A DNA stretch of 64,000 nucleotides from Thermomonas brevis (GCF_014395425.1 NZ_CP060711.1:372001-436000); one strand, 5' to 3'; counted from the stretch's first letter, positions 45,512-57,638 are shown. Numbers and translations are program-made. The notes: generated by a model from the sequence alone, not told the origin.

Positions 45512-47602
45512 TTACTGCCAGTAGTACTTGGCCATCGCCAGCAGCGCGACCAAACCCAAGATCATTGCGAACGCATAGTGGTAGAGGTAGCCGGTCTGCA
45601 CCTTGCGCAGCGCCGCCGCCAGCCCGCCGACGAGGCGGACGCTGCCGTTCACGGCCCCGTCGATCACCTTGCTGTCGAACAGGCTGGAGAACTTGCCCAG
45701 CTTCAGGCTGCCGCCGGCGAAGCCGCCGATCCACAGATCGTCCATGTAGTACTTGCGATCCAGCAGGCGGATCGGCGCGGCCAGCGCGCGAACGATGCCC
45801 GTGCGCAGCTCCGGCTTGATCAGGTACAGCAGCGTCGCCAGCGCGAAGCCGGCCAGCGCCAGCCAGAACGCCGGGGCGGTGAAGCCGTGCAGCGCGAAGG
45901 CGATCGGGCCGTGGAACTCCTCGGCCAGCGCGGCGATCACGTCGTTCTGCTGCAACACGTGGATCGCGCCCTCGAAGAACGGCAGCTGCCTGGCGTGGCC
46001 GAGCATGTCGGTGCCGAACAGCATCGGGCCGACGGTGAAGAAGCCGACCAGCACCGACGGGATCGCCAGCAGTACCAGCGGCAGCGTCACCACCCACGGC
46101 GATTCGTGCGGCTCGTGCGCGCCGTGGTGGCCGTGCCCGTGCTCGTCATGGTGCGCGTCGTGATGATGCGCATCGTGGTGCGCGTCATGGCCATGGCCGT
46201 GTGCGTCCTTGAAGCGTTCCTTGCCGAAGAAGGTCAGATACAGCAGGCGGAAGCTGTAGAAGCTGGTGACGAACGCGCCCAGCAGCACCGCCCAGTTGGC
46301 GTACTGCGCGATCCAGCCGCCGGTTTCGTGCGCGTGGTGCGCGGCGGCCTCGATGATGGTGTCCTTCGAGTAGAAGCCGCTGAAGAACGGCGTGCCGACC
46401 AGCGCCAGCGTGCCGACCCACATGGTGAGGTGGGTGATCGGCATGTACTTGCGCAGGCCGCCCATCTTGCGCATGTCCTGCTCATGGTGCATGCCGATGA
46501 TGACCGAGCCCGCGCCGAGGAACAGCAGCGCCTTGAAGAAGGCGTGGGTCATCAGGTGGTAGACCGCTGCCGAGTACGCCGACACGCCTAGCGCCACGGT
46601 CATGTAGCCGAGCTGCGACAGCGTGGAATAGGCGACCACGCGCTTGATGTCGTTCTGCACCATGCCGATCAGGCCCGTCCAGAACGCGGTGGTCGCGCCG
46701 ATGAACAGGATGAAGTTGAGCGCGGTCTCCGACAGCTCGAACAGCGGCGACATGCGCGCCACCATGAAGATGCCGGCGGTCACCATCGTCGCCGCGTGGA
46801 TCAGCGCCGAGATGGGGGTCGGGCCTTCCATCGAATCCGGCAGCCAGACGTGCAGCGGCACCTGCGCCGACTTGCCCATCGCGCCGATGAACAGGCAGAT
46901 GCAGATGACGGTGGCGATCGACCACGCATGGCCCGGCAGGATTTCCACGGTCGCGCCACGGATGGCGTCGGCATTGGCGAAGGCCGTGCCGTAATCGAGC
47001 GAGCCGATCCACAGCAGCACGCCGGAAATGCCCAGCAGGAAGCCGAAGTCGCCGACGCGGTTGACGAGGAAGGCCTTGAGGTTGGCGAACACCGCCGTCG
47101 GCTTCTTGTACCAGAAGCCGATCAGCAGGTAGGAGACGAGGCCCACCGCTTCCCAGCCGAAGAACAGCTGCATGAAGTTGTTGCTCATCACCAGCATCAG
47201 CATGCTGAAGGTGAACAGCGAGATGTAGCTGAAGAAGCGCTGGTAGCCGTCGTCCTCGGCCATGTAGCCGATGGTGTAGATGTGCACCAGCAGCGAGACG
47301 AAGGTGACGACCACCATCATCATCGCGGTCAGCTTGTCCACCAGGAAGCCGACGTTCACCGACACGTCGCCCACTTGCAGCCACGTGTAGAGGTTCTCGT
47401 TGAACGGCGCGGCCCCGTGCAGCACCTGCCACAGCACGTGCATCGACAGCGCGCAGCTGGCGGCCACGCCGAGGATGGTGGCGGTATGCGCGCCGGCGCG
47501 GCCGATCTGGCGGCCGAACAGGCCGGCAAGCATGCTGCCGATCAGCGGCAGCAGCACCACCAGCACGAGCTGGGTCTTGGAGATCAGGATTGCCGAATCC
47601 AT
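45512..47602 (-). CDS. nuoL: NADH-quinone oxidoreductase subunit L
   Basis: A 696-residue distal proton-pumping subunit with the long lateral helix at its C-terminus. Motifs: FGWEAVGLVSYLLIGFW, GKSAQVPLHVWLPDSMEGPTP and KRVVAYSTLSQLGYMT. Residues about 467-505 form a loop extremely rich in histidine (about 17 His in 40 residues) just before PHESPWVVTLPL; such loops vary among proteobacteria and may bind metal. Lies 4 nt downstream of nuoK. Confidence 0.97.
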   Translation of the reverse strand: MDSAILISKTQLVLVVLLPLIGSMLAGLFGRQIGRAGAHTATILGVAASCALSMHVLWQVLHGAAPFNENLYTWLQVGDVSVNVGFLVDKLTAMMMVVVTFVSLLVHIYTIGYMAEDDGYQRFFSYISLFTFSMLMLVMSNNFMQLFFGWEAVGLVSYLLIGFWYKKPTAVFANLKAFLVNRVGDFGFLLGISGVLLWIGSLDYGTAFANADAIRGATVEILPGHAWSIATVICICLFIGAMGKSAQVPLHVWLPDSMEGPTPISALIHAATMVTAGIFMVARMSPLFELSETALNFILFIGATTAFWTGLIGMVQNDIKRVVAYSTLSQLGYMTVALGVSAYSAAVYHLMTHAFFKALLFLGAGSVIIGMHHEQDMRKMGGLRKYMPITHLTMWVGTLALVGTPFFSGFYSKDTIIEAAAHHAHETGGWIAQYANWAVLLGAFVTSFYSFRLLYLTFFGKERFKDAHGHGHDAHHDAHHHDAHHDEHGHGHHGAHEPHESPWVVTLPLVLLAIPSVLVGFFTVGPMLFGTDMLGHARQLPFFEGAIHVLQQNDVIAALAEEFHGPIAFALHGFTAPAFWLALAGFALATLLYLIKPELRTGIVRALAAPIRLLDRKYYMDDLWIGGFAGGSLKLGKFSSLFDSKVIDGAVNGSVRLVGGLAAALRKVQTGYLYHYAFAMILGLVALLAMAKYYWQ

Positions 47603-47606
47603 CAGG

Positions 47607-47930
47607 TCAGCCCTTCAAACTGTCGATGTCCGCAACATCAATGGTGCGGCGGTTGCGGAACAAGGTGACCAGGATCGCCAGACCGATGGCAGCCTCGGCG
47701 GCGGCCACGGTCAGGATGAAGAACACGAACACCTGCCCGGCGGCGTCGCCCAGCGAGCGCGAGAAGGCGACGAAGTTGATGTTCACCGAGAGCAGCATCA
47801 GCTCCAGCGACACCAGCAGCATGATCACGTTCTTGCGGTTCAGGAACAGGCCGGCGACGCTGATGCAGAACAGCACCGCGCCCAGCGCGAGGTAGTGGCC
47901 CAAGGTCAGGGCGGACACGAGGTTGTTCAT
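47607..47930 (-). CDS. nuoK: NADH-quinone oxidoreductase subunit K
   Basis: A 107-residue subunit with three membrane helices. Conserved Glu residues lie in [19 protein letters not shown] and [14 protein letters not shown], both part of the E-channel. ATG overlaps the nuoJ stop by 4 nt. Confidence 0.97.
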   Translation of the reverse strand: MNNLVSALTLGHYLALGAVLFCISVAGLFLNRKNVIMLLVSLELMLLSVNINFVAFSRSLGDAAGQVFVFFILTVAAAEAAIGLAILVTLFRNRRTIDVADIDSLKG

Positions 47931-48568
47931 TGCGCGCCCTCCTCCGGCTGCGCCGGCGCGGCGGGGACTTCCGCCTGCATCTTCACCATCCGCACGCGCT
48001 CGGACGCGCGCGCGCGCACCTGCTCGGACGGGTTCTGGTGGCGCGCGCCCGGACGGCGGCGCAGGGTCAGCATCACCGCCGCCACCACCGCCACGGTCAG
48101 GATCACCGCCGCCACTTCGAAGGGCAGCATGAAATCGGTGAACAGCGCATGCGCCAGCCAGGTGGTGTTCGGCACGCCGGCGGCAACCGCGGCGTTGTCG
48201 GCCAGCGGCGATTGCAGCGCGCTGCGCACGCCGATCAGCACCAGCATCTGCACCAGCATCACCGCCGCCACGACCAGCCCGACCGGCAGGTAGCGCACGT
48301 AGCCCTCGCGCGCCGGGGCCTTTTCCATGTCCAGCATCATCACCACGAACAGGAACAGCACCATCACCGCGCCGACGTAGACCAGCACCAGCGCGATGCC
48401 GAGGAACTCGACGCCGCCCACGATCCAGGTGCAGGCCACCGAGAAGAAGGTCAGCACCAGCCACAGCACCGCGTACACGGGGTTGCGCGCGGTGATCGCG
48501 GCCAGCGCGGCAATCGCGGCAACCGCCGCGAAGCCGAGGAAGGCAAGGGTTGGGAAATCGAAGTCCAT
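47927..48568 (-). CDS. nuoJ: NADH-quinone oxidoreductase subunit J
   Basis: A 213-residue subunit with five membrane helices. [20 protein letters not shown] and [19 protein letters not shown] (the pi-bulge helix 3) are diagnostic. Its C-terminus is a charged tail (about 180-213) of variable sequence. ATG at 48568 was chosen over an upstream extension that has no family match. Overlaps nuoK by 4 nt; 13 nt after nuoI. Confidence 0.96.
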   Translation of the reverse strand: MDFDFPTLAFLGFAAVAAIAALAAITARNPVYAVLWLVLTFFSVACTWIVGGVEFLGIALVLVYVGAVMVLFLFVVMMLDMEKAPAREGYVRYLPVGLVVAAVMLVQMLVLIGVRSALQSPLADNAAVAAGVPNTTWLAHALFTDFMLPFEVAAVILTVAVVAAVMLTLRRRPGARHQNPSEQVRARASERVRMVKMQAEVPAAPAQPEEGAQ

Positions 48569-48581
48569 GCTCGGTCTTGCC

Positions 48582-49073
48582 TCAACGGTACGGGGCGTCG
48601 GCGGCGCGGCGCTCGGCGATTTCCGGCTCCAGCCGGTCGCCGATCGCAAGCAGCTGCGGCTTGGTCAGCACGTTCTGGCCGCGCTTGTCGAAGTGGTATT
48701 CGTGCACGTGCGTCTCGACGATGGAGTCGGTGGGGCAGGACTCCTCGCAGAAGCCGCAGAAGATGCACTTGAACAGGTCGATCTCGTAGCGGGTGGTGCG
48801 GCGGCTGCCGTCGTCCGCGCGCGGCGCGGCCTCGATGGTGATCGCCAGCGCCGGGCACACCGCCTCGCACAGCTTGCAGGCGATGCAGCGTTCCTCGCCG
48901 TTGGCGTAGCGGCGCAGCGCGTGCACGCCGCGGAAGCGCGGCGACTGCGGGGTCTTCTCCATCGGGTACATCAGCGTGTACTTGGGACGGAACAGGTATT
49001 TCAGGGTCAGCCACATGCCGCTGGCGAGTTCCAGCAGCAGCAGGCTCTTGAAGTAGGACACCAGCTTGCTCAT
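48582..49073 (-). CDS. nuoI: NADH-quinone oxidoreductase subunit I
   Basis: A 163-residue iron-sulfur subunit with two 8Fe-ferredoxin motifs, [12 protein letters not shown] and [12 protein letters not shown], which bind clusters N6a and N6b leading to N2. The N-terminal amphipathic helix ([20 protein letters not shown]) lies on the membrane. ATG at 49073 overlaps the nuoH stop by 4 nt. Confidence 0.97.
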   Translation of the reverse strand: MSKLVSYFKSLLLLELASGMWLTLKYLFRPKYTLMYPMEKTPQSPRFRGVHALRRYANGEERCIACKLCEAVCPALAITIEAAPRADDGSRRTTRYEIDLFKCIFCGFCEESCPTDSIVETHVHEYHFDKRGQNVLTKPQLLAIGDRLEPEIAERRAADAPYR

Positions 49074-50203
49074 GCCGCCGCTCCGGTTGCGCCACCGCCG
49101 ATCACGCCGAAGTACACCAGCAGCGCGGTCACGAAGATCCAGGCGATGGTGATCGGGATGAACACCTTCCAGCCCAGCCGCATGATCTGGTCATAGCGGT
49201 AGCGCGGGAAGGTGGCGCGGAACCACAGGAAGCAGGTGGCGAAGAAGAACACCTTGGCCAGCAGCCACGGCCAACCGCCCTGCCAGATCCAGTTCACCGT
49301 CCAATGCACGCTGCCGAAATCGACGATGCCCTGGAGGGGGCTCAGCCAGCCGCCGAGGAAGAAGATCGCGGTCAGGAAGCTGACCAGGATCATGTTGGCG
49401 TATTCGGCCAGGAAGAACAGCGCGAACTGCGAGCCGGAGTATTCGACCATGTGGCCGGCGACGATTTCCGATTCGCCTTCCACCACGTCGAACGGCGCGC
49501 GGTTGGTCTCGGCCACGCCGGACACGAAATACACCACGAACAGCGGCAGCAGCGGAATGAAGAACCAGCCGAGGAAGCCCTTGCCGGACTGCGCCATCAC
49601 GATGTCGGTCAGGTTCAGGCTGCCGGCGGCAATCAGCACGCCGACCAGCGAGAAGCCCATCGCGATCTCGTAGCTGATCATCTGCGCCGAGGCGCGCATC
49701 GCGCCGAGGAAGGCGTACTTCGAGTTCGAGGCCCAGCCGGCGATGATCACGCCGTAGATGCCCAGCGAGGTCATCGCCAGCAAGTACAGCAAGCCAGCGT
49801 TGGCGTTGGACAGCACCACCTGCGCGTCGAACGGCACCACCGCCCACGCGGCGAACGCCGGCACCAGCACCAGCAGCGGCGCGAGGCGGTACAGCACGGG
49901 CTGCGCCACGCTGGGCTGCACCACTTCCTTGAACAGCAGCTTGAACACGTCGGCGAAGGCTTGGAGGATGCCCCAGCCCACGTACATCGGCCCGTGGCGG
50001 ACGTGCATCCAGCCGATCAGCTTGCGCTCCCAGACCACGTAAAACGCGACGGCGACGATGACCGGCACGGCGATGGCGAGGATCTTCAAGACGATCCAGA
50101 CCAGCATGCCCAGCGTGCCGAGCGACAGCAGGGCTTCGCGCAGCGGGTCGATGGCGTACTGCATCAGGGGATTGCCCAACATGGCGTTGATGGCGATGCT
50201 CAT
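49070..50203 (-). CDS. nuoH: NADH-quinone oxidoreductase subunit H
   Basis: A 377-residue membrane subunit that forms much of the quinone chamber and joins the arms. Conserved [40 protein letters not shown] (with acidic residues of the E-channel) and [25 protein letters not shown] at 50203 overlaps the nuoG TGA (ATGA). Confidence 0.97.
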   Translation of the reverse strand: MSIAINAMLGNPLMQYAIDPLREALLSLGTLGMLVWIVLKILAIAVPVIVAVAFYVVWERKLIGWMHVRHGPMYVGWGILQAFADVFKLLFKEVVQPSVAQPVLYRLAPLLVLVPAFAAWAVVPFDAQVVLSNANAGLLYLLAMTSLGIYGVIIAGWASNSKYAFLGAMRASAQMISYEIAMGFSLVGVLIAAGSLNLTDIVMAQSGKGFLGWFFIPLLPLFVVYFVSGVAETNRAPFDVVEGESEIVAGHMVEYSGSQFALFFLAEYANMILVSFLTAIFFLGGWLSPLQGIVDFGSVHWTVNWIWQGGWPWLLAKVFFFATCFLWFRATFPRYRYDQIMRLGWKVFIPITIAWIFVTALLVYFGVIGGGATGAAA

Positions 50204-52434
50204 GCGCGGGCGACCTCCAGCGAACTTGCAGCCACAAGCGGCGCGGTCGCGCCGTAGCCTGCTTCGATCCAGACGCTGCCTTGGGCAACGCGCGCGTCGA
50301 GCAGCACCTGCAAGGTGGCGGTGCCGGTGGCGGTGCTGAACTTCGCCATCGCGCCTTCGCCGATCCCGGCGGCAGCGGCGTCGGCGGGATTCAGCGACGC
50401 GTGCGGGCCGGCGTTGAGCGGATGCGATTGCAGCGCGCCGCAGCGGCGGATCACCGCATCGACGCGATAGATCGCCTGCGAGGCGGCGACTTCGAGGCCA
50501 CCCGACGCCGGCGCAACCGCCCCGCCCTTCGCCACCTGCACCGTCTTCGGCGCGAGGCCGGCGCGCAGGCCGTCCAGGTCGGTGAACTCGAAACCGGGCA
50601 GCGCGAGGTCGCCGCCCAGCGCGCGCAGCACGCGCCAGCCGGAATGCGCCTGGCCCGGCAGCTTGCCGGCGGCGGCGGTCGCCTGGGCGATGCCGTCGAG
50701 GTTGGTCAGCGTGGCCTCGACTTCCGGCAGCGCGCCGATCGGCAGGATCACGTCGGCCACGCGGCGGGTGGACTGGCAGGCGAACTGGCTGAACGCCACC
50801 ACCTGCGCCGCGCCCAGTGCCGTCAGCGCGGTGCGCTGGTCGGCGAAATCGAGGCCCGGCTCGATGCCGTAGATCACGTAGGCCTTGCGCGGCTCGCGCA
50901 ACATCGCCTGCGCGTCGCGCGCGGCCGGCAGCACGCCGTGCCGCGACAGGCCCAGCGCGTTCGCGCCCTGCGGGATGCGGCACAGTTTCGCGTTCTTCGC
51001 GGCGGCGAAGTCGGCGGCGGCCTTGCGGACGGCGGCGGCATGCGGGCCGTTCTCGGCCACGCCGCCGACGATCACCGCGACGTTGGCGGCATCGCCCAGA
51101 TCGACCTTGGCGATGGCGTCGGCCAGTTGCGACGGCGCGACGACGTGCCTGGACGCGATGGCGAAGGTGAAGTCGAAATCGACCGAGTTCACCACGTGCA
51201 CCTTGGCGCCACGCTTGGCCGCCTTGCGCACGCGCTGGTGCAGCAGTGGCACTTCGTGGCGCAGGTTGGAGCCGACGATGACGATGGCGTCGGCCTGTTC
51301 GATCTCCGCGACCGGCATGGCGAACGCCTGCGCGTGCGCGCCGTCGGACAGGTCGAGCTGGCCGATGCGGTGGTCGATGTTGCCGCTGCCCAGGCCTTCG
51401 GCCAGGCGCGCCAGCAGCGCACCCTCCTCGTTCGAGGTGGCCGGATGCGCCAGCACGCCGAGCGCGTCGCCGGCGTTGTCGCGCAGGATCTGCGCGGCCT
51501 TCGCCAGCGCCTCGTCCCAGCTGGCTTCGCGGAAGCCTTCGCCGTCGCGGATCAGCGGCGCGACGGCGCGGTCGTCGGCGGACAGGCCTTCATGCGCGTA
51601 GCGGTCGCGGTCGGACAGCCAGCACTCGTTCACCGCCTCGTTGTCGCGCGGCACGCTGCGCAGGATGTCGCCGCGGCGGACGTGGTGGAACAGGTTGCTG
51701 CCGAGCGCGTCGTGGTAGCCGATCGACGGCCGCGCAGTCAGCTCCCACGGGCGCGCCTTGAACTGGAACACCTTGTTGGTCAGCGCACCCACCGGGCAGA
51801 CGTCGATGACGTTGCCGGACAGTTCGGTGGTCAGCGGCTTGCCGTCGAAGGTGCCGATCTGCAGGTTCTCGCCGCGGTACATGCCGCCGAGTTCGTAGGT
51901 GCCGGCGATCTCCGCGGTGAAGCGGATGCAGCGCGTGCACTGGATGCAGCGGGTCATCTCGGTGGCGACCAGCGGCCCCATGTCCTCGTCGGCCACCACG
52001 CGCTTGCGCTCGACGAAGCGGTTGACCGAGCGACCGTAGCCCAGCGACAGATCCTGCAGCTCGCACTCGCCGCCCTGATCGCAGACCGGGCAATCCAGCG
52101 GGTGGTTGATCAGCAGGAACTCCATCACGTTGCGCTGCGCCTTCAGCGCCTTCTCGTTGCGCGTGAATACCTTGAGGCCGTCCATCACCGGCGTGGCGCA
52201 GGCCGGCGACGGCTTGGGCGCGGCGCGACCGCCGACTTCGGTATCGACCAGACACATGCGGCAGTTGGCGGCAATCGGCAGCTTCTCGTGGTAGCAGAAG
52301 CGCGGGATCGGGATACCGGCTTTGTCCGCCGCTTGGATAATCATCGAACCTTTCGGCACCGCCATCTCGACATCGTCGATGAAGACGGTGACGTGGTCGG
52401 GCGGCAGGTTCGGGTTGACCGGCTGCGCACTCAT
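50200..52434 (-). CDS. nuoG: NADH-quinone oxidoreductase subunit G
   Basis: A 744-residue peripheral-arm subunit. N-terminal 2Fe-2S domain ([18 protein letters not shown]), the His/Cys motif [21 protein letters not shown], a 4Fe-4S pair [11 protein letters not shown], then a molybdopterin-oxidoreductase-like fold without the cofactor. Links NuoF to NuoI electron flow. Overlaps nuoH and nuoF by 4 nt. Confidence 0.97.
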   Translation of the reverse strand: MSAQPVNPNLPPDHVTVFIDDVEMAVPKGSMIIQAADKAGIPIPRFCYHEKLPIAANCRMCLVDTEVGGRAAPKPSPACATPVMDGLKVFTRNEKALKAQRNVMEFLLINHPLDCPVCDQGGECELQDLSLGYGRSVNRFVERKRVVADEDMGPLVATEMTRCIQCTRCIRFTAEIAGTYELGGMYRGENLQIGTFDGKPLTTELSGNVIDVCPVGALTNKVFQFKARPWELTARPSIGYHDALGSNLFHHVRRGDILRSVPRDNEAVNECWLSDRDRYAHEGLSADDRAVAPLIRDGEGFREASWDEALAKAAQILRDNAGDALGVLAHPATSNEEGALLARLAEGLGSGNIDHRIGQLDLSDGAHAQAFAMPVAEIEQADAIVIVGSNLRHEVPLLHQRVRKAAKRGAKVHVVNSVDFDFTFAIASRHVVAPSQLADAIAKVDLGDAANVAVIVGGVAENGPHAAAVRKAAADFAAAKNAKLCRIPQGANALGLSRHGVLPAARDAQAMLREPRKAYVIYGIEPGLDFADQRTALTALGAAQVVAFSQFACQSTRRVADVILPIGALPEVEATLTNLDGIAQATAAAGKLPGQAHSGWRVLRALGGDLALPGFEFTDLDGLRAGLAPKTVQVAKGGAVAPASGGLEVAASQAIYRVDAVIRRCGALQSHPLNAGPHASLNPADAAAAGIGEGAMAKFSTATGTATLQVLLDARVAQGSVWIEAGYGATAPLVAASSLEVARA

Positions 52435-53798
52435 GCGGCCACCTTTTCGGGTTGAACCAGCGTGCCGGCGCGTTCGTCATCGACGTAGAAACGCTTGTTC
52501 ACGATGGCGTATTCGAACTCGTGCCAGTAGTGGCGCAGGAAGCCCTGCACCGGCCACGCGGCGGCTTCGCCGAAGGCGCAAATGGTGTGGCCTTCGATCT
52601 GGCCGGCGGCGGCGCGCAGCATCTGCAAATCGTCCAGCGTCGCCTCGAAATTGGCGATGCGGGTCAGCATGCGGTACATCCAGCCGGTGCCTTCGCGGCA
52701 GGGCGTGCACTGGCCGCAGCTTTCCGCCTTGTAGAAGCGGGCAATGCGCTGGCAGGCGCGCACCATGCAGGTGGTTTCGTCCATGACGACGACCGCGCCG
52801 GAGCCGAGGCCGGAACCGGCCTTCTGGATGGCGTCGTAGTCCATCGTCAGCTGCATCATCGTCTCGCCCGGCAGCACCGGCATCGACGAACCGCCAGGGA
52901 TCACCGCCTTGATGCGATGGCCGGGACGGATGCCGCCGCACAGCTCCAGCAGTTCGGAGAACGGCGTGCCGAGGCGGATTTCATGGTTGCCCGGCTTGGC
53001 GACGTGGCCGCTGACCGAAAAAATCTTGCAGCCGCCATTGTTCGGCTTGCCCAGCGCCATGAACCATTCCGGCCCGTTGCGCACGATGGCCGGCACCGAG
53101 GCGTAGGTCTCGGTGTTGTTGATGGTGGTCGGCTTGCCGTACAGGCCGAAGTTGGCCGGGAACGGCGGCTTGTAGCGCGGCTGGCCCTTCTTGCCTTCCA
53201 GCGACTCCATCAGCGCGGTTTCCTCGCCGCAGATGTAGGCGCCCGCGCCCAGCGCGTTGTAGATGTCGATGTCGATGCCGCTGCCGAGGATGTCCTTGCC
53301 CAGCCAGCCGTGCTTGTAGGCTTCGGCCAACGCTTCCTCGATATGCTCGAACGGCTCGTGGTGGAACTCGCCGCGCATGTAGTTGTAGGCCGCCTTGGTA
53401 TTGGTGGCGTAGCAGGCGATCGCCAGCCCTTCCAGCACCGCATGCGGGTTGTAGCGAAGAATGTCGCGGTCTTTGCAGGTACCCGGCTCGGATTCGTCCG
53501 AGTTGCACAGGATGTACTTCTCGCCGTCGTGCTTCGGCATGAAGCTCCACTTCAAGCCGGTCGGGAAGCCCGCGCCGCCGCGACCACGCAGACCCGACGC
53601 CTTCACCATCTCGATGATATCGGCAGGCGGGATCTTCTCGGTCAGCACCTTGCGCAGCGCCTGATAGCCGCCGGTCTTGAGGTAGTTCTCGTACGACCAC
53701 GGCTTGTCGAAATGCAGCGTGGTGTAAACGGCCTGATGCTCCTTCGGCGCGGGGCCGACGGGGCCGTAGCCTTCCGAATAGTGGGAATGTCCGCCCAT
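52431..53798 (-). CDS. nuoF: NADH-quinone oxidoreductase subunit F
   Basis: A 455-residue NADH-oxidising subunit. NADH/FMN site [19 protein letters not shown] and [33 protein letters not shown], and the N3 cluster motif [19 protein letters not shown] at 53798; its A shares one nucleotide with the nuoE stop. The initial 20 residues ([15 protein letters not shown]) are variable among species. Confidence 0.97.
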   Translation of the reverse strand: MGGHSHYSEGYGPVGPAPKEHQAVYTTLHFDKPWSYENYLKTGGYQALRKVLTEKIPPADIIEMVKASGLRGRGGAGFPTGLKWSFMPKHDGEKYILCNSDESEPGTCKDRDILRYNPHAVLEGLAIACYATNTKAAYNYMRGEFHHEPFEHIEEALAEAYKHGWLGKDILGSGIDIDIYNALGAGAYICGEETALMESLEGKKGQPRYKPPFPANFGLYGKPTTINNTETYASVPAIVRNGPEWFMALGKPNNGGCKIFSVSGHVAKPGNHEIRLGTPFSELLELCGGIRPGHRIKAVIPGGSSMPVLPGETMMQLTMDYDAIQKAGSGLGSGAVVVMDETTCMVRACQRIARFYKAESCGQCTPCREGTGWMYRMLTRIANFEATLDDLQMLRAAAGQIEGHTICAFGEAAAWPVQGFLRHYWHEFEYAIVNKRFYVDDERAGTLVQPEKVAA

Positions 53799-54325
53799 TA
53801 CTTCAGCCCGTCCAGCAGCTCGTCCACCTGCGCGGCGTCGAGCTTCTCGTGGTAATGCCCGTTGATGACGACCACCGGCGCGCCGCAGCAGGCGGCCACG
53901 CATTCTTCCTCGCGCTTGAGGTAGATGCGGCCGTCGGCGCTGGTTTCGCCCAGCTTGCAGCCCAGCTTCTTCTCGGCGTGCGCGACAAGGTCTTCCGCAC
54001 CGTTGAGCCAGCAGCTGATGTTGGTGCAGAACGCCACGTTGTTGCGGCCCACCTTCTTGGTCTCGAACATCGAGTAGAAGCTGGCGACCTCGTAGGCCCA
54101 CACCGGCGGCAGGTCGAGATACTTCGCCACCGCCGCGATCAGTTCGTCGGTCAGCCAGCCGCCGTTCTGCTCCTGCGCCGCGAACAGCCCTTGCAGCACG
54201 GCGGAACGCTTGCGCTCCGGCGGGAACTTGGTCAGCCAGTGATCGATGTGCGCGCGCGTCGCATCGCTCAACGCTACCAGCGGATCCACGTTGCGGCAGG
54301 CTTCGAAATTGCCGGTCGCTCTCAT
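53798..54325 (-). CDS. nuoE: NADH-quinone oxidoreductase subunit E
   Basis: A 175-residue thioredoxin-like 2Fe-2S subunit (cluster N1a). Cluster cysteines are in [11 protein letters not shown] and [33 protein letters not shown] is the helical linker. Overlaps nuoD by 4 nt. Confidence 0.96.
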   Translation of the reverse strand: MRATGNFEACRNVDPLVALSDATRAHIDHWLTKFPPERKRSAVLQGLFAAQEQNGGWLTDELIAAVAKYLDLPPVWAYEVASFYSMFETKKVGRNNVAFCTNISCWLNGAEDLVAHAEKKLGCKLGETSADGRIYLKREEECVAACCGAPVVVINGHYHEKLDAAQVDELLDGLK

Positions 54326-55632
54326 CGGTCAACCTCACCAAACACGATGTCATAGGTGCCGATCATCGCCACCACGTCGGACAGCATGTGCCCCTTCGTG
54401 ATCTCGTCCATCGACGACAGATGGGCGAAGCCCGGCGCACGCAGGTGCACGCGGAACGGCTTGTTGGCCCCGTCGCTCACCAGGTAGCAGCCGAACTCGC
54501 CCTTGGGCGCTTCCACCGCCGCGTAGGTTTCCCCGGCGGGCACGCAGTAGCCTTCGGAGAACAGCTTGAAGTGGTGGATCAGCGCTTCCATGCTCTGCTT
54601 CATGTCCGCGCGCGACGGCGGGGACACCTTGTAGTTGTCCAGCATCACCGAGCCTGGGTTGGCCTTCAGCCACTTCACGCACTGGGCGATGATGCGGTTG
54701 GACTCGCGCATTTCCGCCATGCGCACCAGGTAGCGGTCGTAGCAGTCGCCGTTGACGCCGACCGGGATGTCGAAATCGACCTCCGCGTACTTGGCGTAGG
54801 GCTGCTTCTTGCGCAGGTCCCATTCAATGCCGGAACCGCGCAGCATCGGGCCGCTCATGCCCCAGCCCTTGGCCTGCTCCGGCGTGACGACGCCGATGCC
54901 GACGGTGCGCTGCTTCCAGATGCGGTTGTCGGTGAGCAGCGTTTCGTACTCGTCCATCCGCGCCGGGAAGTCCTGGGTGAAGTGCTCCAGATAGTCCAGC
55001 AGCGAGCCTTCGCGCCATTCGTTGAAGCGCTTGAGCTTGCCGCCCTTGCGCCACGGCGATTCCTTGTACTTCGGCATCTTCTCCGGGAGGTCGCGGTAGA
55101 CGCCGCCGGGACGGTAGTAGGCCGCGTGCATGCGCGCGCCGCTGACCGCTTCGTAGCAGTCCATCAGCTCTTCGCGCTCGCGGAAGGCGTACAGAAAGAT
55201 GGCCATCGCGCCGAGGTCGAGGCCGTTGGAGCCGACCCACATCAGATGGTTCAGGATGCGGGTAATCTCGTCGAACATCGTGCGGATCCACTGCGCGCGT
55301 TCCGGCGCCTGGACCCCCATCAGCGTTTCGATGGCGCGCACGTAGGCGTGCTCGTTGCACATCATCGAGACGTAGTCCAGGCGATCCATGTAGCCGATCG
55401 ACTGGTTGAACGGTTTGGATTCCGCCAGCTTCTCGGTTCCGCGATGCAGCAGGCCGATGTGCGGATCGCAGCGGCGCACCACTTCTCCGTCCATTTCCAG
55501 GATCAGGCGCAGCACGCCGTGCGCCGCCGGATGCTGCGGGCCGAAGTTCAGCGTGTAGTTGCGGATTTCCTGCGTCGCTTCCACCGGGTTGCTGGCGAAC
55601 GCTTCGCCGCTGGGCGTGGCATGGGCGTTCAT
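54322..55632 (-). CDS. nuoD: NADH-quinone oxidoreductase subunit D
   Basis: A 436-residue 49-kDa-type subunit derived from a NiFe hydrogenase large subunit but lacking the Ni ligands. [34 protein letters not shown] (quinone-site His) and the C-terminal [13 protein letters not shown] end ([10 protein letters not shown]) are typical. NuoC and NuoD are separate here, unlike the fused NuoCD of E. coli. Overlaps nuoC by 4 nt. Confidence 0.97.
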   Translation of the reverse strand: MNAHATPSGEAFASNPVEATQEIRNYTLNFGPQHPAAHGVLRLILEMDGEVVRRCDPHIGLLHRGTEKLAESKPFNQSIGYMDRLDYVSMMCNEHAYVRAIETLMGVQAPERAQWIRTMFDEITRILNHLMWVGSNGLDLGAMAIFLYAFREREELMDCYEAVSGARMHAAYYRPGGVYRDLPEKMPKYKESPWRKGGKLKRFNEWREGSLLDYLEHFTQDFPARMDEYETLLTDNRIWKQRTVGIGVVTPEQAKGWGMSGPMLRGSGIEWDLRKKQPYAKYAEVDFDIPVGVNGDCYDRYLVRMAEMRESNRIIAQCVKWLKANPGSVMLDNYKVSPPSRADMKQSMEALIHHFKLFSEGYCVPAGETYAAVEAPKGEFGCYLVSDGANKPFRVHLRAPGFAHLSSMDEITKGHMLSDVVAMIGTYDIVFGEVDR

Positions 55633-56393
55633 CGGCGTGCCTCCCGCTCCAGGATGCGGCTGCTGCGTTCGGCCTGCGCGGTGGCCAGGCCGGCGTCGTC
55701 GCGGATCACGCGGGCCACGCCCACGCGCGGCTCGACGCTGGTGACGGGTTCGTACACCACGCGCTTCTTCTCCTCGTCGTAGCGCACTTCGACGTTGCCG
55801 ATCAGCGGGAAGTCCTTGCGGAACGGATGGCCGACGAAGCCGTAGTCGGTGAGGATGCGGCGCAGGTCGGGGTGGCCGTCGAAGATGATGCCGAACAGGT
55901 CGAACGCCTCGCGCTCGAACCAGTTGGCGCCCGGCCACAGGCCGGTGACGGACGGCACCACCGGCAGGCCTTCGTCCGGCGCGAAGCAGCGCACGCGCAG
56001 GCGCAGGTTGCGGGCGAGCGACAGCAGGTGCAGCACCGCGGCGTAGCGGCGGCCCGGGATGTCGGCGTCCGGCGCGGCGGTGCCGGGCTGGGCGACTTCG
56101 TGGCTGGGCTGCTGGCCCCACTGGAAGCGGCCCGGGCCGCTGCCTTCCACGCCGCGGCTGAAGCCTTCGTTGGACACACCGACGGTGTCCCACTCGTCGC
56201 CGCCGTGGCCCAGGTAGTCCACGCCGCACAGGTCGACGAAGGTGTCGAAGCCGAACTCGTCGCGCAGCGCGGTGCAGGCGGCCAGCCAGTCGGCGGCCGG
56301 CACTTCCAGCGTCACTTCGCCGCGCGGCTGCGCTACCTCCACGGCGGCCTCGCCGAAGCGGGCGGTCAGTTCGTTGGCCAGCGTCGTGCTCAT
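55629..56393 (-). CDS. nuoC: NADH-quinone oxidoreductase subunit C
   Basis: A 254-residue 30-kDa-type subunit. [47 protein letters not shown] (the conserved ERE-x-D-x-GI region) and [15 protein letters not shown] identify it. An insertion at about 75-105 ([20 protein letters not shown]) and an extended C-terminus make it longer than the minimal form. Overlaps nuoB by 4 nt. Confidence 0.96.
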   Translation of the reverse strand: MSTTLANELTARFGEAAVEVAQPRGEVTLEVPAADWLAACTALRDEFGFDTFVDLCGVDYLGHGGDEWDTVGVSNEGFSRGVEGSGPGRFQWGQQPSHEVAQPGTAAPDADIPGRRYAAVLHLLSLARNLRLRVRCFAPDEGLPVVPSVTGLWPGANWFEREAFDLFGIIFDGHPDLRRILTDYGFVGHPFRKDFPLIGNVEVRYDEEKKRVVYEPVTSVEPRVGVARVIRDDAGLATAQAERSSRILEREARR

Positions 56394-56980
56394 GCGCGCG
56401 CGCCCTCCGGCTTCGGCGTCCGCGAGAACGGGTTCTGCTCCATCCGGCGGATCTTCTTCTGCAACTGCAGGATGCCGTACACCAGCGCCTCGGCGGTCGG
56501 CGGACAGCCCGGCACGTACACGTCCACCGGCACCACGCGGTCGCAGCCGCGCACCACGGAATACGAATAGTGGTAGTAGCCGCCGCCGTTGGCGCAGCTG
56601 CCCATCGAGATCACCCACTTCGGGTCGGGCATCTGGTCGTAGACCTTGCGCAGCGCCGGGGCCATCTTGTTGACCAGCGTGCCGGCCACGATCATCACGT
56701 CGGACTGGCGCGGCGACGGGCGGAACACCACGCCGTAGCGGTCGAGGTCGAGGCGCGCCGCGCCGGCGTGCATCATTTCCACCGCGCAGCAGGCCAGGCC
56801 GAACGTCATCGGCCACATCGAGCCGGTGCGCGCCCAGTTCCACAGCGCGTCGAGGCTGGTGGTGACGAAGCCGTTCTGCAGCAGCGGATTGTCGCCATCC
56901 GGACGCAGGATGTCGTCCAGCCGCCCTTCCGGCAGCGGATTGCTGGCGGCTTCCAATACTGATTGGACGATATTGCTCAT
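56390..56980 (-). CDS. nuoB: NADH-quinone oxidoreductase subunit B
   Basis: A 196-residue PSST-type subunit that carries cluster N2. Cluster cysteines are in [20 protein letters not shown] and [15 protein letters not shown]. It delivers electrons to quinone. ATG at 56980 overlaps the nuoA stop by 4 nt. Confidence 0.97.
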   Translation of the reverse strand: MSNIVQSVLEAASNPLPEGRLDDILRPDGDNPLLQNGFVTTSLDALWNWARTGSMWPMTFGLACCAVEMMHAGAARLDLDRYGVVFRPSPRQSDVMIVAGTLVNKMAPALRKVYDQMPDPKWVISMGSCANGGGYYHYSYSVVRGCDRVVPVDVYVPGCPPTAEALVYGILQLQKKIRRMEQNPFSRTPKPEGARA

Positions 56981-57333
56981 TCCCACTCCAGCGCGCCGCG
57001 CTTCCACACGTACACGAAGCCGATCACCAGCAGCGTGAGGAACACGCCCATCTCGATCAGGCCGAACACCCCGAGCTCGCGGAACACCACGGCCCACGGG
57101 AAGACGAAGGCGATTTCCAGGTCGAACACGATGAACAGGATCGCGACCAGGTAGTAGCGCACGTCGAACGGCATGCGCGCGTTCTCGAACGCGCCGAAGC
57201 CGCATTCGTAGGGCGAGAGCTTTTCGCCGGACGGCCGCTTGGGGCCGAGGACGTTGCCGACGATGATCAGGGCGATGCCGATCCCGGTGGCGACGATCAA
57301 AAACAGCAGGGTGGGCAGGTATTCGGCCAGCAC
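56977..57333 (-). CDS. nuoA: NADH-quinone oxidoreductase subunit A
   Basis: A 118-residue subunit with three membrane helices. [40 protein letters not shown] is the conserved loop and helix 2 (reported in parts: [27 protein letters not shown]). GTG start (CAC at 57331-57333). First gene of the 14-gene operon; a minus-strand TAGAAT hexamer at 57394-57399 could be its -10 box, but no -35 is seen. Confidence 0.95.
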   Translation of the reverse strand: MLAEYLPTLLFLIVATGIGIALIIVGNVLGPKRPSGEKLSPYECGFGAFENARMPFDVRYYLVAILFIVFDLEIAFVFPWAVVFRELGVFGLIEMGVFLTLLVIGFVYVWKRGALEWE

Positions 57334-57638
57334 GCTTGCCTCTTCTCGTTGGTGGGCTTGCCGGCCGCGATGGCCGCTCGCTAGTAGCCGCGCATTCTAA
57401 CCGCCGCGGCATGACGGCGGCCAGACCTTGCGGCGTCGAAATCATGCGAAACGCGCGCCATTTCCCGCATTCGCGGGGTTGCCGAGAATCGTTCGCATCG
57501 CGATGCGGCAAATACCCGGGCGAATCGCGGATTCCTGTATCGGCCCCCACCATCGGCACTGGACTTGAACGCCTGCTCCACGGCCGGCGCGTACACTATG
57601 CGGTCCTGTCTCCTTCGGCGATTCCGCCCAAAGGCACC
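57334..57638. other. Divergent intergenic region between nuoA and RNA helicase gene
   Basis: A 305-nt gap with no ORF that looks real. It must hold the promoters of the nuo operon (minus) and the helicase gene (plus). A minus-strand TAGAAT at 57394-57399 is a candidate nuo -10 box with a leader of about 55 nt. On the plus strand TACACT at 57592-57597 region is a candidate helicase -10 with a leader of about 40 nt. AAAGG precedes the helicase ATG. No palindromic repeat or terminator was seen here. Confidence 0.4.
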
